Shown piece by piece: positions 37,668 to 49,349 of a stretch of 64,000 bases of DNA; the first letter of the stretch is position 1; each line of letters opens with the position of its first letter. The stretch is from Malurus cyaneus samueli (lineage: Eukaryota > Chordata > Aves > Passeriformes > Maluridae), in the NCBI GenBank assembly GCA_009741485.1, contig CM019227.1, positions 15,302,626 to 15,366,625 on the forward strand. Direction: 5' to 3'. Made by a program: the position numbers and the translations under genes. A model generated the notes under the pieces. It did not search any database. It saw nothing but the letters and a program-made list of their open reading frames with translations, and was not told the DNA's origin.

Positions 37668-38844
37668 TAAGATATTGCAAAAAGCAAGTGAGGTAATGGA
37701 TTGACAGAGAAGGGTGCCCACAATAAATGACACCAATCCCTTGGAATCAGGACAGAGCCTCAAGTTCCACACAGGATTGTCTGTTAGCAGAAGGGATAAA
37801 CACCTGCATTTATTACAGTTGTTCCAAGTAAAAGATCAGATGGGTCAGAGAAGAGGGAAAGGCTGTGTACAGGAAAGGTGGAAAAAAAAAAAAAAGCATT
37901 GGCTGGGAAAGAGAAGTATTTGAATTGAATGAAAACAGCTCATTATTTTCCCTTGGTAGGTGATGTCAGGAATGCTTACCTGACATTAATGACCATCTCT
38001 GCTCTGCAGGCAAAGAAGAGGCTGGCAATCCTCTCAAACACCCCAGTTACGCCTTCCTTCAGGGTCTGCCCATGCCTTACCCATTCAGGACCTTTTGGGC
38101 GTGCATGTGGCAGGAGTGAGAGCCCCTGGGGGAGTTCAAACCGTTCCTACAGGGCAGGAACAACGTGGTTCAAACATTCAGTGCTGACCCTCTCTGCTCA
38201 GGAGGGCAAGAACACCCCTGTTCAAGGGCTGGTGTAACCACAGGGACTTGCAATCCCTTTATTGCAGACAGCAAGAATATTTCATGGGAAAAAAAACATC
38301 CTTAATGATCATTTATGCCATCCTGAAGAGCAGGGGTCATCTTTACCCCATCCCAACCCTGCATCCTACCAGTTCACCACCAGGCCAACTCCTAGGGTGG
38401 AAGTGGGATAGTTAAAAGCTCAAATCACAAAGCAGTTCTAAAGTCTTAAGAAGAAAATCAACAAAGAGTTGCTGGAATATTCCATCATCATCACCATTTG
38501 CCATCAGTATTTTGATTTATGAGCAGCATCCGTAGCACAGTACAGACATTCTCTTTAAACACCTGCAGCTTAAAAGGAGGAATTTAATATTCAGCTTTCT
38601 GAAGGAAATAAGAGCAACTGTGAGCCCCTGGGGAGCAACATTCACAAACTGACACCCACCCCTTGCCAGGAGATTCAGTGTGCACCCATTTCTCAGATTA
38701 TTGCTGCCCACACAACATCCTAACTCACCCCCAGATGGATGCAAATTACTGCTGGATCAATCCTGATATGTTACAGCACTTCCAGTGTGTACTGATGTCC
38801 CATCCTAAGGTCTCTTTTCACTTATTGTAATTCTACACAGAATG

Positions 38845-38867
38845 GTAGGGTTGTAAAAAAACCCTAC
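38845..38867. other. perfect 8-bp inverted repeat, 7-base loop
   Basis: GTAGGGTT (38845-38852) and AACCCTAC (38860-38867) are exact reverse complements around GTAAAAA. It could fold as a small hairpin. There is no T run or gene context to make it a terminator; the AACCCTA core resembles the telomere unit only by its letters. Confidence 0.6.
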
Positions 38868-40331
38868 TAAAATAGAGAGAATTTGAGGAAAGCCAAACCC
38901 TAAAATAAAAGGGGTTTTAACAAATGGGGAACATGCAGCACTATTCTGTACTGAAATACAGAATACAATACATTTTGAAAGCAAAAATTCTAAGTCATGT
39001 GTTAAGTGCAGAGGAACTCATTGCCTGAGTAACAGAAAAACTTGCCCTTTAGCCTAAAAAATGCATTTGATAACAAATGGTTTAGTGCACAAAATGTGTC
39101 TCCAAGACAAGGATATAATAGTACAAAATCAAGCTGACTGAGAGCAGTTTACCAGGTGAAACCCACAAAAACTCTCCATCCTCACCTGTGTCTCAGGAGT
39201 CTGGACCCCTGGACAACTGGGCAGCCTTAATCTCACATAAAACAAGAGATAACACAGACTATAACTAATAGTAATAGTTGGTTTAGGTTCTTTTTCTTCT
39301 TAAAGTAATAAACAGAATCACAAATATCTACATTTAGACCTGGGCATCAAAATATTGTGCTTACCCACAAATCAGAGAGGTTTCCCATGTGTTTGTCACA
39401 ACCATCCAGCAATAAATTACAGAGCTAAAATGTCTTTCACAAGTCTGTTGTCCAGAAGAACCATGCTGAAAATGTTACTTTTCTATCACTTTGATTATGT
39501 TTAACATAAATTTAGTGCTGCTAAACAGATCCTGAGGCACAGTTCACTGCAAGCAATGCTGAATTTCATCCAGGGTCACCCAGTGCTGCACAGCCAGGTT
39601 GGTTTGCACTCCGTGTCTCTGACAATTTAAATTTTCCTCCCTTTGCTGCTTGCTCCATGAGATGTGATGATTAGTTTGGTGCTAGCAGTTAAAAGGTCAG
39701 TTCCTTTTGTACAAACCAAGGGTGTTAGACTGTCACTGCTGTTGATTAGGGCCATTAACAAGAGGTGCAAGCAGACACAGGAATGCGTTAATTACTTTTG
39801 CTGGAAGCCTCCTAAAAATCCAAGCCAAGCCTTCCAGTCCCTGCTCTCAGAACCACTGGTACTGCAAAGCAGAGGATGATGACCTGTAGCAAACCATGAA
39901 TGCAGTAAAAATCCTCTCACTAACCGAATGTGCTTTCAATATTATTTTAGTTATATTTATTCTTGCTTTCTCCTTTTACTGCCTTCTTTGATTTCCTTCC
40001 TTCTGTTATTTCTGACTGGAGCTCTGCAATTCTCCATCACATCCTGAACCGATGCCTTGCTGATGGCTCATTGTTTACTGCATTTCTGACTTGCATGTCT
40101 TCCTACAGCAAAATCAATACCGTATTTGGATTTAACATAAAAAGGGAGTGCTAGCAGTGCTTTATTCTGGAGCTAATAACGCTACCATATTATTACTCTT
40201 TATGCCCAATAAAAAATGAGGAACTGCCAACTGCGGCAGCCAAGGCAAAATCGCAGCCTGAATCTTGGAAATAAACCTTAAAAGCCCAAAGTACATGTTG
40301 GGTAGCCCCAAGAGCTGACTTTACTACCCCA

Positions 40332-40557
40332 TGTTACTGGGTTTTATCAACCCCTGTTACTGGGTTTTACTTACCCCTGTTATTGGGTTTTATTTACCCC
40401 TGTTACTGGGTTTTATCCATCCTAGTTACTGGGTTTTATCTACCTCATCACTGGGTTTTATCTACCTCTGTTACTGGGTTTTGTCAATTGCTGTTATTGG
40501 GTTTTACCAACCCCTGTTATCGGGTTTTATTTACCTGTTACTGGGTTTTATCTACAT
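40332..40557. repeat. 23-bp minisatellite, about 10 copies
   Basis: Each unit contains GTTACTGGGTTTTA followed by a C/T-rich spacer. Starts are 40332, 40355, 40378, 40401, 40424, 40446, 40469, 40492, 40515 and 40536, so the period is 23 with one 22- and one 21-base unit. Divergence is mainly in the spacer. Hydrophobic plus-strand frames (62 and 78 codons, Leu-Gly-Phe-Ile type repeats) run through it because the unit lacks plus-strand stops in two frames; not regarded as a gene. Confidence 0.95.
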
Positions 40558-42767
40558 GCAATGGTAATTAATGCTACAAACCTGGTTTTAATGCACAGAA
40601 CATCACCTAACCTTTTACCAGGGTGTCTACAGAAGGGCACAGCAGAAAAATCAACTCAAAGCCCAGAATATTCTAAAGGAGAAACCCAGGGAAACTGGAG
40701 GCAAAAACTGAGAGCAAGGGAGTAGGGAGAACAGCACAACACTCCACGTACAGGTGGAATTCTGTGCCAAAACACAAGAAAAATGCAAGAACCACAGGAT
40801 TTATTTTGTGAAAGGCAATTGAGCAAAAATAGGCAAAAATAAAAAAGGCAGCTGGGAAGGCTGAGAAGGTGGATCTCTGCTCAGGCTCAGGAGCAGGGGA
40901 GGACGAGGGAGCTACAGAAGCTCAACAGGTTCACTCAGGAGGGAGTGATTATAGCTCAGGAAAAAGTGGCACAGAAGCTTGAATGCTGAAAAAATTAAGC
41001 AAGTTCTTTGCTGATGAAAAGAATCTTTTGGTGATTGATTGGAGTTTTGGGACCACAGGATGTTAGTACAAATAGAGGCACATGTAAAATGTGCAAGACT
41101 AATTCCCTTGAGGAAACTGATGCCCAGGAACTCAGGAGGATTTATAGGTGCAGAAAATTACCCAAACATTTAGGTACACACATATACATGTGTCTGCATG
41201 CACACACACACTGTACATACTTATATTTATATTGTGTATATATACATATATATTTTAATTGTCATATTTTTCCATAATTCAGCTCTTTCAGCTTCTGGAA
41301 AATGACATTAGCTTGAAATGGTTTTTTTCCAAAAAAAACTGTGAAATTATCCATCCCCCAGCTAAGATTTTTTTTTATCATCATCTTCCATCACTGATGT
41401 GAATGCAAGTCTGCTCAAATCCCCATTCTTGCAATTTAATTCAAGAAAACATATCTTTAAGAGACTTTGTTTATATTTGTCATATGTCCCTCACACTGCT
41501 GTTTCAATACTCAGTTTAGTAAATCTCACAGCCATATTCTCATTTTGTTTCAAAGTAACACTTGGAAACACACAAATTAAATAACAAGCCCTGTTTTCTT
41601 TAAACAGCAGTGTAGTCATCACTGGATAAAATATCTGTTATTCCTACAGTAATTTTTCCGTGGGATAATATATATCTCTTAGATATTAAAGCAAAATACT
41701 TGTCCTGCAAGGTGTAAAGGTTGAAATACCATCTCTTCATGACAAAATTTGGCAGAAACAGCCTAGAAGTAGTTAATTCCATGCTGATCAAGTCCTTAGA
41801 AGCAAGATAATGTTAATAATTATGGGAAAAATTAGATATAGTTGCATTTAAACAAGTGCCACATGAAACACACTTGACCATCTGGTAAAACTGTCTTAGG
41901 GTAGGATGCTGGCAGATATTGCATAATCATCTGCATATGACAGATAATTTTAGCCAGATCTAAATTTTAAAAAAATGTTCTCACACTTCTTAAGAAAAAA
42001 AAAATTAAACCCCTTTCCAAATTTAGCAAGTATCTGAAATTACTTAATATTAATACTGTCTGAATTTCATATAAAAACTACCATGTTATAGACACAAAAA
42101 TGAAAAATTACTTTTTTTTACTGTTTTCTATGTATTTTGAACCACAGATTGTTCTGCCTAGAATTTCTCATGTATTTCATTCTTTCAAATCTTTCTAAAG
42201 CAGTGGGTTAGAAAAGTTAACACATAAAACATCATTCTGCTATTCAACCCCACTGCAGTACAAGGATTATTTGCTCCTATAGCCTAATGATCTGGGATGT
42301 GAGAGATTTGGAATTCTTCTGGAAAGGTTCTCTAAAAGAGAAAAAATATCCACAATTTGTAAAGGTTGTCTTTGCAGAGCAGGTGGTGAAGTTTCCCAAT
42401 TTATACACAAATCTACACAGTCATATCTCATTTAACTGTGTTGATTTACAATTCATTATTTAAACAGTGCACAAAAAAAAGTGCACTACAACAAAATGTT
42501 ATCAGTGCTGAAGGTCATTCTCTAAATAATACAATGAAACACATTTCCTAAAGCCAATTACAAAAAACCCACAAAAAATCTAAAAAGAAGAGAAAGAAAA
42601 AAACACAAAAATTACTTGAAGGTCTAACAAAACAAATATTGTTATTGAAGATGATTGAATTTCATAGTCCTTATTCTAAATACAATATGGAATTAAAACT
42701 GACTGAAAAGATTTGATTTTCCTTAAATACACTGAAATAGCTGAGAAGGAATAGAAAACCTGTTAAA
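40558..42767. other. AT-rich single-copy DNA, no gene seen
   Basis: Very AT-rich and almost without CpG. Short A and T runs, no recognisable exon or transposon. Confidence 0.65.
41174..41256. repeat. mixed (CA)n / (TA)n degenerate microsatellite
   Basis: ACACACATATACATG, CACACACACAC and TATATATACATATATAT words in succession, a decayed dinucleotide repeat. Confidence 0.8.
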
Positions 42768-42777
42768 NNNNNNNNNN
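42768..42777. other. assembly gap (10 N)
   Basis: Ten N characters flanked by an A-rich left end and a run of seven A on the right. The flanks suggest an unresolved A-rich tract; a 10-N gap often denotes unknown size, so the true distance across it may differ. Confidence 0.98.
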
Positions 42778-44960
42778 AAAAAAATCAGGAAAAAGAAGAG
42801 CCTTTCAGGACTGGATTATCTGAAGGGCAGCATTTGTTGTTGTGCAGGAATGGCACAGCACCCTCAATCATGCAACTTTCCCAGGGAATGAATGTTTGGC
42901 TCAGAGTGACTGGGATGGGAGGGAGCACCTGGAGAGCTTCAGTCCCATCCTGGTCACTGCAGGGTTCATTTACACCCTGGAGCAAATTGCTCCACGTTTT
43001 GTTGTGGGAACTTCTGCTGATCTGCAGGGGAGTCCCCGGCCTCCCCACGCTCCCAGCCCAGCCAGGATTCCCTGGGCTGCAGCTTCTGACTCCTGGATTT
43101 TGCTGTTCACCATTAACCCCATTGCAGTAGAGTATTTTACATTTACCACAGCAGAAGTAGCTCCCCATCCTAAGCAGTGGTTGCAGTCTTTTTAAACAAA
43201 TTCAGTGTGGATAGAAGCAAATCCAAGAGCCAACATATTTTTATCTGTGACCTAACACAGCTCAATTTGCAGTTGTTCCGCATATTGATCTAAAACATTA
43301 CTGAATCACCACAGGGCCCAAAGCAGCTGGCACTAATCCCACCAAATATCAGCATCTTGATGAGGAAACCAAAGCTTCAATCCAGCGTCCATGCTAAGCT
43401 TCTTTCACATCCTCTATGATTTCACCACACAATTCATTTGCTAGTCTGGTACTATAACTTTCACATAATTACTTTTTCAATAATAGTATCCTTCAGTATT
43501 ACTCTCAACAAGGTCAGGAGCAATAGGAGCCTCTTAAGGATACTGATTTTTCTACAAGACAGACCACACCTTGTTTCCCCTTAAGAACTCAAGAAAAAGT
43601 TCTCTTTTTCGGCTCATGTTTGTGAAGGGAAGATGACCACTCAACCTAATTTAAGAGTGATGAACCCAGACCCCTTCACAGCCCTGCTGCAGCCCAAATG
43701 CATCAGTGAGCACTTCTGACCTAAAATAACCAGAAATAACTGCTGGGATGTGCCCTGTGCTGGATCCAACCCTGGAAAACGGTTTCAAAGGATAATTTGT
43801 CTTCTGTGAAGCACAGCCTCCAAAATGGCCTGAGCACTCACTTCCACCAAGAAGTGCCACAACAACTCAGAGATCTATGTGTTCTCTGCTTTTTAGCATC
43901 CAGGAAGGATGGCTGTGATAAAACACAGATGTGCTTCACAGGTATCCATTAAGAATCAGATCTATCATGAGTTTGTTCCCAACTTTCCCAGGTGGATTTG
44001 TGATTGTTATTGTCTACCTAAGAGGGAAAAATGAAAGCAAAGAATCCAATTCGAAAGAATCTCTGCATGGAATGCATTGCAAACAGCATTGCAAAGCCTT
44101 CAGAAAAAAAAAAATAATTTTGTGGCAAAGCATTTTAAATTTAAATATACAATGAGATGAAACATAAATTACAGATGAAACATAAGGATTCAAGGAGGGG
44201 AAGAAAGCAGAGAGATTAACAGAATCGAGGTGACTGGAACGTACCAAATGCCAACACTGTCCAGTGTTCCACAGGCTGTACAGGGAGAGCAGGCTGCTGA
44301 AAACACTCAAACAAAACTGCTACAGCACCATGCAGTACTTTGGTAAAATGTATACAAGATGGCTTAGAAGAAAGAGAAACCAACAAGTTTGTGGAAAAAT
44401 GCAAAAAAAGAAAAACTTTCAAAGAAGTTGAGGGTCATGTCCCCAGAACAATGTAATGTAACAGCAGCAGCAGAGCTGGCTATTAGTGAAAACAAGTGAA
44501 TAAAGAAAGTTCAGCATCATGAAAGAGTGCAATGAAACTCAATCAGTGGAAAGGCAAATAACTCCAAGCAACAGCTTTGGTACTGCAATTTTCCCTTGGA
44601 TAATTTTACTGCAAAGAACAATTTAATTCCTCCTCATAATGACTACCCATTAGACCAACAGCTATTGCTGCTGTCACCTATGAAAGCTCTGCTGTGCCAG
44701 ACAGAATTCCAAAAGTATTCCTTGCAAACAACACAATCACTCCTTTCTTACCATGACAAAATTAGATGTATTCACCCATTTGTGAACTACAAAAACTCTG
44801 AGAACTTTCTGCCCCATTCAGTCGATTCCCATCCTCCCCACACTGTCATATGAGACAATCCAGTCAGATAAATAACAGCAGGAAATTCTGAGCTGTGGGA
44901 TCCAACACCAATATTTCAGTCACCTCACTGCTACTGGCGTGAGTACAGCCTCTGCGTGTT
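42778..44960. other. single-copy DNA, no gene seen
   Basis: The first 400 bases after the gap are GC-richer, with overlapping frames on both strands (98-127 codons) but no recognisable protein. The rest is AT-rich single-copy DNA. Confidence 0.6.
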
Positions 44961-45003
44961 CATTAATGATGATTATCTCATTAATGATTATTCTCATTAA
45001 TGA
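44961..45003. promoter_or_regulatory. triple CATTAATGA cluster (homeodomain-type sites)
   Basis: The 9-base word CATTAATGA occurs at 44961, 44979 and 44995, spaced 18 and 16 bases, joined by TGATTAT and TTATTCT-like linkers. CATTAATG is palindromic and holds two inverted TAAT cores, the arrangement bound by paired-class and other homeodomain dimers. The spacing keeps the sites within about two DNA turns of each other. It may have grown by tandem duplication of a 16-18 base unit. A plausible regulatory site group, not proven. Confidence 0.4.
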
Positions 45004-45719
45004 GCACTGCCAGGCAGGGCAGTGCCATCAGCTGCAGGACTGAGCAGGATCATTCTTGGGTACCACGTCCTCTTCATGTCTCACGTCAGTGCTTCAAAAA
45101 TTCAGGTGCCTCTTTCAAGTACAAACAATAGGGCAGCTCCACCAGAGGAAGCTCAATTCTGCCCCTGGTTCTAATTTGGGAGTGGTGTTGTTTGTTTTAA
45201 TTCTGTTGATATTTAGAAATTTCATTGTTATTTACCACAAAGAAGAGATAAAAATATGTACAGTGAGATGCTTATTAATCCAAAAGCAGTATTTTCCCCT
45301 TTCATTTCCACTGTCCTCCATGATACCTTCAACCAACATAAGCACAGCAATTGAGGTATCTGAAAACTTTTCAACAAAATAATATACAGTTTTAGGTGCA
45401 GGTTACAGATATCAGATGAAAACTCCACTTTGTGTTAATTAACTGTGTTTCCTTCCTACCAATGAATTGAATCAGCTGGCACCCTCACAACCTGCAGCTT
45501 AGTTCAGGCACAAAATTGTTCTGAATAGAGACGTAAAATCATGTCTGAACTGGCAATTTAGGTAATGAGAATCAATAAAAGGGAAAATGATGCTGTCATG
45601 AATGGATCAGTTACCAGTGAATGCAACTGAAAAGGTCCTGCCCAAAACCAACAGGGAAAAAAATAACAAATCTAGAAGTCTCAGCACAACACATTTTGTC
45701 CCTGTTCTATCCTCCTCCT

Positions 45720-46080
45720 CTGGGCATTTTGCAAGCAGTGTTTGAATTTGTGGCAGTAGTTGTTGTTTATTACATTATTTTAACAGTGCACGAGGTCTCA
45801 CAGATTGCTGGAGACACTTTTTAATTTACCACGATGAAATGATGCATAATCTTTTTCTAACAGTGATTCATATCTTTTTAATTTCCACTCTGCTAATGTG
45901 ACAAACCTGAGATTTCCAGCACTTTCAAGGTTAGCTCCTGCAGCGCTGGACCTTAAAGCAGTGATTCTCATTTAGCAAAGTGGGTCACTGCCACCTCAGT
46001 GCCTTCTTCTGATTCCACCACCTTGTCTGTCATTTAATGACTGTAGAGTGAAAGGACTGTCCGTGCTCCCAGTACTTAGT
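45720..46080. promoter_or_regulatory. candidate conserved non-coding element
   Basis: It contains TTTATTACATTATTTTAACAG, CTTTTTAATTTACCACG, GATGAAATGATGCATAATC (POU-like ATGCATAAT), ACAGTGATTCATATC, TCTGCTAATGTGAC and GTCATTTAATGACTG (a TCATTTAATGA near-palindrome). Repeat-free and motif-dense. Inference from texture only. Confidence 0.32.
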
Positions 46081-46113
46081 TACTCACACCAAACTGCCTG
46101 AAGTACAGTGAAA

Positions 46114-46270
46114 CTGAATTTTGACTTCCCAGGAGAACCAAAATTGAAAAAAAAGTCCTACTTTGTAAGTAAACACTGGGGTTTTGTGAGGCTGAATTTG
46201 TTCTTCCCATGAGAACCAAAATTGAAAAAAATAATCTCTACTTTGTGAGTAAACACTGGGGTTTGTGTGA
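46114..46270. repeat. 78-bp tandem duplication
   Basis: The first copy begins at 46114 and the second at 46192. Both contain CTTCCCA(G/T)GAGAACC, CAAAATTGAAAAAAA, CTACTTTGT(A/G)AGTAAAC and ACTGGGGTTT in the same order; several substitutions and small indels separate them. It is a simple two-copy local duplication of unknown source. Confidence 0.92.
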
Positions 46271-48675
46271 TTCATCTTTATATCAGGTTGGAATGTCAGC
46301 TATGGCTGGGGTAAAATTTCATCTGTACACAAAGTGTTTTTCCTACTAACAAGACCATGGAAATGTTATTCACTACAGCAAAGACAGAAAGATCCACACC
46401 AAGGTGCTGGAAAAGGACTTTTTTGGTATTTTTTTTCTATTATAGCTACAGTATTCCAGACATCTTGGTTCTTTCCAAAACCCTGCATTGATTAGTGCCC
46501 TTCTTCCAAAAGCAAAGCTTATTTTTGCAGGCTCTTTGACTGTTGCTCAAAATGCACAAATGTATCTGCAATTAATTTCATTCAGACATCAGCCCACTGA
46601 TCATGATCCACCTTTGCTGTCACTAGTACATGGAATACACTGGAACAGATCTCTTCTCCAAAGCTGGAGCCTCTGTGCTCCCTGAACACTCGCTGCCGAG
46701 AGCTCAGGATGACAGAATGATTATTTCACCAGAATGGGGGCTGTGGGGAGCACAGGGACTGTAACCCAAGGCTGGGTGCCCAGGGTATTGTCACTCCACT
46801 TGTTTGGGAACCACAGGGTTTAAGGGTTTTACCACTGCCACCTGTGCCCTCAGCAGCTTTCAGGATCCTGAGGATTTTCCAGATGTCAAACCCACTGCTT
46901 GTTCAGAACACAAAACACTATATAACCCCATTGACTCCTCTGCTTCTCTTCCCCTCTCCACTCACCATATCCACAGTCCCTCCGATTATTAATGCTTTAG
47001 GTTTATCTAATTGAGATGAACAGTGTCACAAACATTCAACACCGCAGTGACAGCAAACACATCTATGACCTTAAAAGCTTTCTGGGAAACTTCCATCGAC
47101 CCTTCTCCTTAAAATAAAAACATTAGCTCAGGTTCTAACCAAATGCATTCTACTTGACACACAGACAATGACTGAAATTGGTGTGGTGTTTGCCAGGGCA
47201 GGGGTGCTTTTCTTTGGCACTGCATTATTTATTTGAGCTGCTGAGAGTGCTGCAAATGGATGTTGTGGAACAGGTGCACTCTGCCCTGGCAGTGTTTCCC
47301 ACACCTGAGGCAGACAAGCCCTTCTCAATGGATCCTTGGGCCATTTTTAACTCAGCTTTATTTGAGAATAACAATGATGATAATTGTGGGAAACACATTA
47401 CTTGTGCATCCGTGTGTTTTCCAGATGGTGACCCAGAAAGAAATATTTCTAATTCCCCAGTTCTACTTACTAAGGTCTATTATGCTGCCATGAACATAAA
47501 ATATTTTAAATTACTCGAAAATTATTCAGAACTGCATCTTCCTTAAGCAAAGTAATATTTTCATGTTTTTTTGCCCATAATCATTACAAAAGAAATCTAA
47601 AACCAAAGTCAGACATACATGAAATTGTAGAAGATTAAAAAGAATTAATAGAGTAGCATCTCAGGGGAAACTAATAATCATCTGTGAAATAGAGTCACCA
47701 TTAATTTATCTGAATTAACTATATAGCATAACGTTCAAATCTGGGACACAATTTAAACTGGGCCAAGTAACCATTATTTAACCTAGATTCTGTAAATTCA
47801 CCTCAGACCATTTCATTTTTTTCCGTAACAGCAAATACTAGCAAATACTCAGTGGCCTGTCATAAGATACAGGACAAAAATATTTTGAAAAGCACAGTAT
47901 TTTCTTCTTGGTGATGGCAAGTAATGCCACTAGGGCTACCAGAGGAAAAGACTGCAGCAATATCTGGAAAGGGCTTAATGGCAAAAGAAGGGTCGAGATA
48001 CAAAAAAATTAAGCAGGACAAAAAGAAAGGCTTTGCTATCAATTTGTTATTGGAAATAGCAAGTAATATTCAAAATAAACTAGTTTATTGAAAAATATCC
48101 TCTGCCTCTGTGAGAGCAAAAAAGCTACAACACCACAGCTAAAAATTATGATGAAGATGATAATAATGGAACCCACTTCTTGGAGAATCACAGAACAAAT
48201 ACACAGACAATTCTAATTCACAGGCACTTAAGGAGAACCTGACCAGGGTTTGGCCAGGCTCATTATCTCACATCAGAACCCCAGAACCTGTGATGGTGAT
48301 GTCTAAACAGAAATGTGCAGTCACAAGTACATGAAGGACCCCTCTCATGGAAAAACTGACAACTACCTTGCCAAGAAACACTCAACAAAAATGCATAATG
48401 CTGCAGAAACTTCTAATTATTTATTACAAAGTGCCTTGGAAAGTTTAGTGTCAGCAGCAGTCACCAATCAACAGCATAGGGCTTTTAATGCTTCACAACA
48501 AGTTCCTTGCTGTTGTTTACCCGCAAAAATCCCCAAGTTTTATAGCTCCTGAACACTGCAGGAAGCAGCTGGATATTTTGCATAATTTTTTGTGAGACAG
48601 CCAAGCAGGAAGCTCTTAAATCTCACTGGTAGGTGCTCACTGCAGTCTGAGCAGGGCTCTGCGTGCTGCTGTCTG
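46271..48675. other. AT-rich single-copy DNA, no gene seen
   Basis: The longest frame, 47178-47546 (122 codons, plus), has no family resemblance, signal peptide or flanking splice sites that I trust. No other feature supported. Confidence 0.6.
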
Positions 48676-49279
48676 CCCCTGGGGCAGTTCCCATTGCCCT
48701 CCTCCCCGAATTCCCCCTTTCCTGACCCCTGGGGCAGTTCCCATTGCCCTCCTCCCCGAATTCCCCCTTCCCTGACCCCTGGGGCAGTTCCCATTCCTCC
48801 TCCCCGAATTCCCCCTTCCTGACCCCTGGGGCAGTTCCCATTGCCCTCCTCCCCGAATTCCCCCTTCCCTGACCCCTGGGGCAGTTCCCATTGCCCTCCT
48901 CCCCGAATTCCCCCTTCCTGACCCCTGGGGCAGTTCCCATTGCCCTCCTCCCGAATTCCCCCTTCCCTGACCCCTGGGGCAGTTCCCATTCTTGCCCTCC
49001 TCCCCGAATTCCCCCTTCCCTGACCCTGGGGCAGTTCCCATTGCCCTCCTCCCCGAATTCCCCCTTCCCTGACCCCTGGGGCAGTTCCCATTCATTGCCC
49101 TCCTCCCCGAATTCCCCCTTCCCTGACCCCTGGGGCAGTTCCCATTCATTGCCCTCCTCCCCGAATTGCCCCTTTCCTGACCCCTGGGGCAGTTCCCATT
49201 TTCCTCCTCCTGCAATTCCCCCTTCCCTGGCCCCTGGGGCAGTTCCCATTGCCCTCCTCCTGCAATTCCCCCTTCCCCT
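48676..49279 (-). repeat. 50-bp minisatellite with repeated G-quadruplex motif, about 12 copies
   Basis: Units start with CCCCTGGGGCAGTTCCCATT at 48676, 48726, 48776, 48823, 48873, 48922, 48971, about 49023, 49073, 49127, 49181 and 49231; the basic length is 50, with 47-54 variants from small indels. Most units carry an EcoRI-type GAATTC and a CpG. Read on the minus strand, nearly every unit has four G runs of three or more (GGGGG, GGGG, GGG, GGG) with loops of 4-5 bases, a canonical G-quadruplex pattern. The last two units vary at the GAATTC, reading GCAATTC. All three minus frames are open (183-238 codons, Gly/Arg/Asn-rich) because the unit has no stop; I do not treat them as genes. Confidence 0.95.
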
Positions 49280-49349
49280 TTCAGCACAGCCCTGGTGACC
49301 TTGCAGCCCCTGTGGATGGGGAGCTGTCTCCTGAAGCACGCATCAATCA
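49280..49349. other. minisatellite flank
   Basis: Short GC-moderate flank leading out of the 50-bp array; nothing recognised. Confidence 0.5.

Larger units (their letters stand above)
34901..40331. other. AT-rich single-copy DNA, no gene seen
   Basis: Single-copy DNA with small repeats (listed separately). The Ser/Phe/Pro-rich minus frames at 37.4-37.8 kb lie opposite a purine-rich tract and are a composition artefact. No exon is recognised. Confidence 0.65.

Noticed and set aside
37422..37772. Ser/Pro/Phe-rich minus frame resembling a membrane protein
   Set aside because: It lies opposite a purine-rich tract, and overlapping frames show the same composition.
47178..47546. 122-codon plus-strand frame of fairly normal composition
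   Set aside because: No family resemblance, no flanking splice consensus or promoter that I can defend; chance length.
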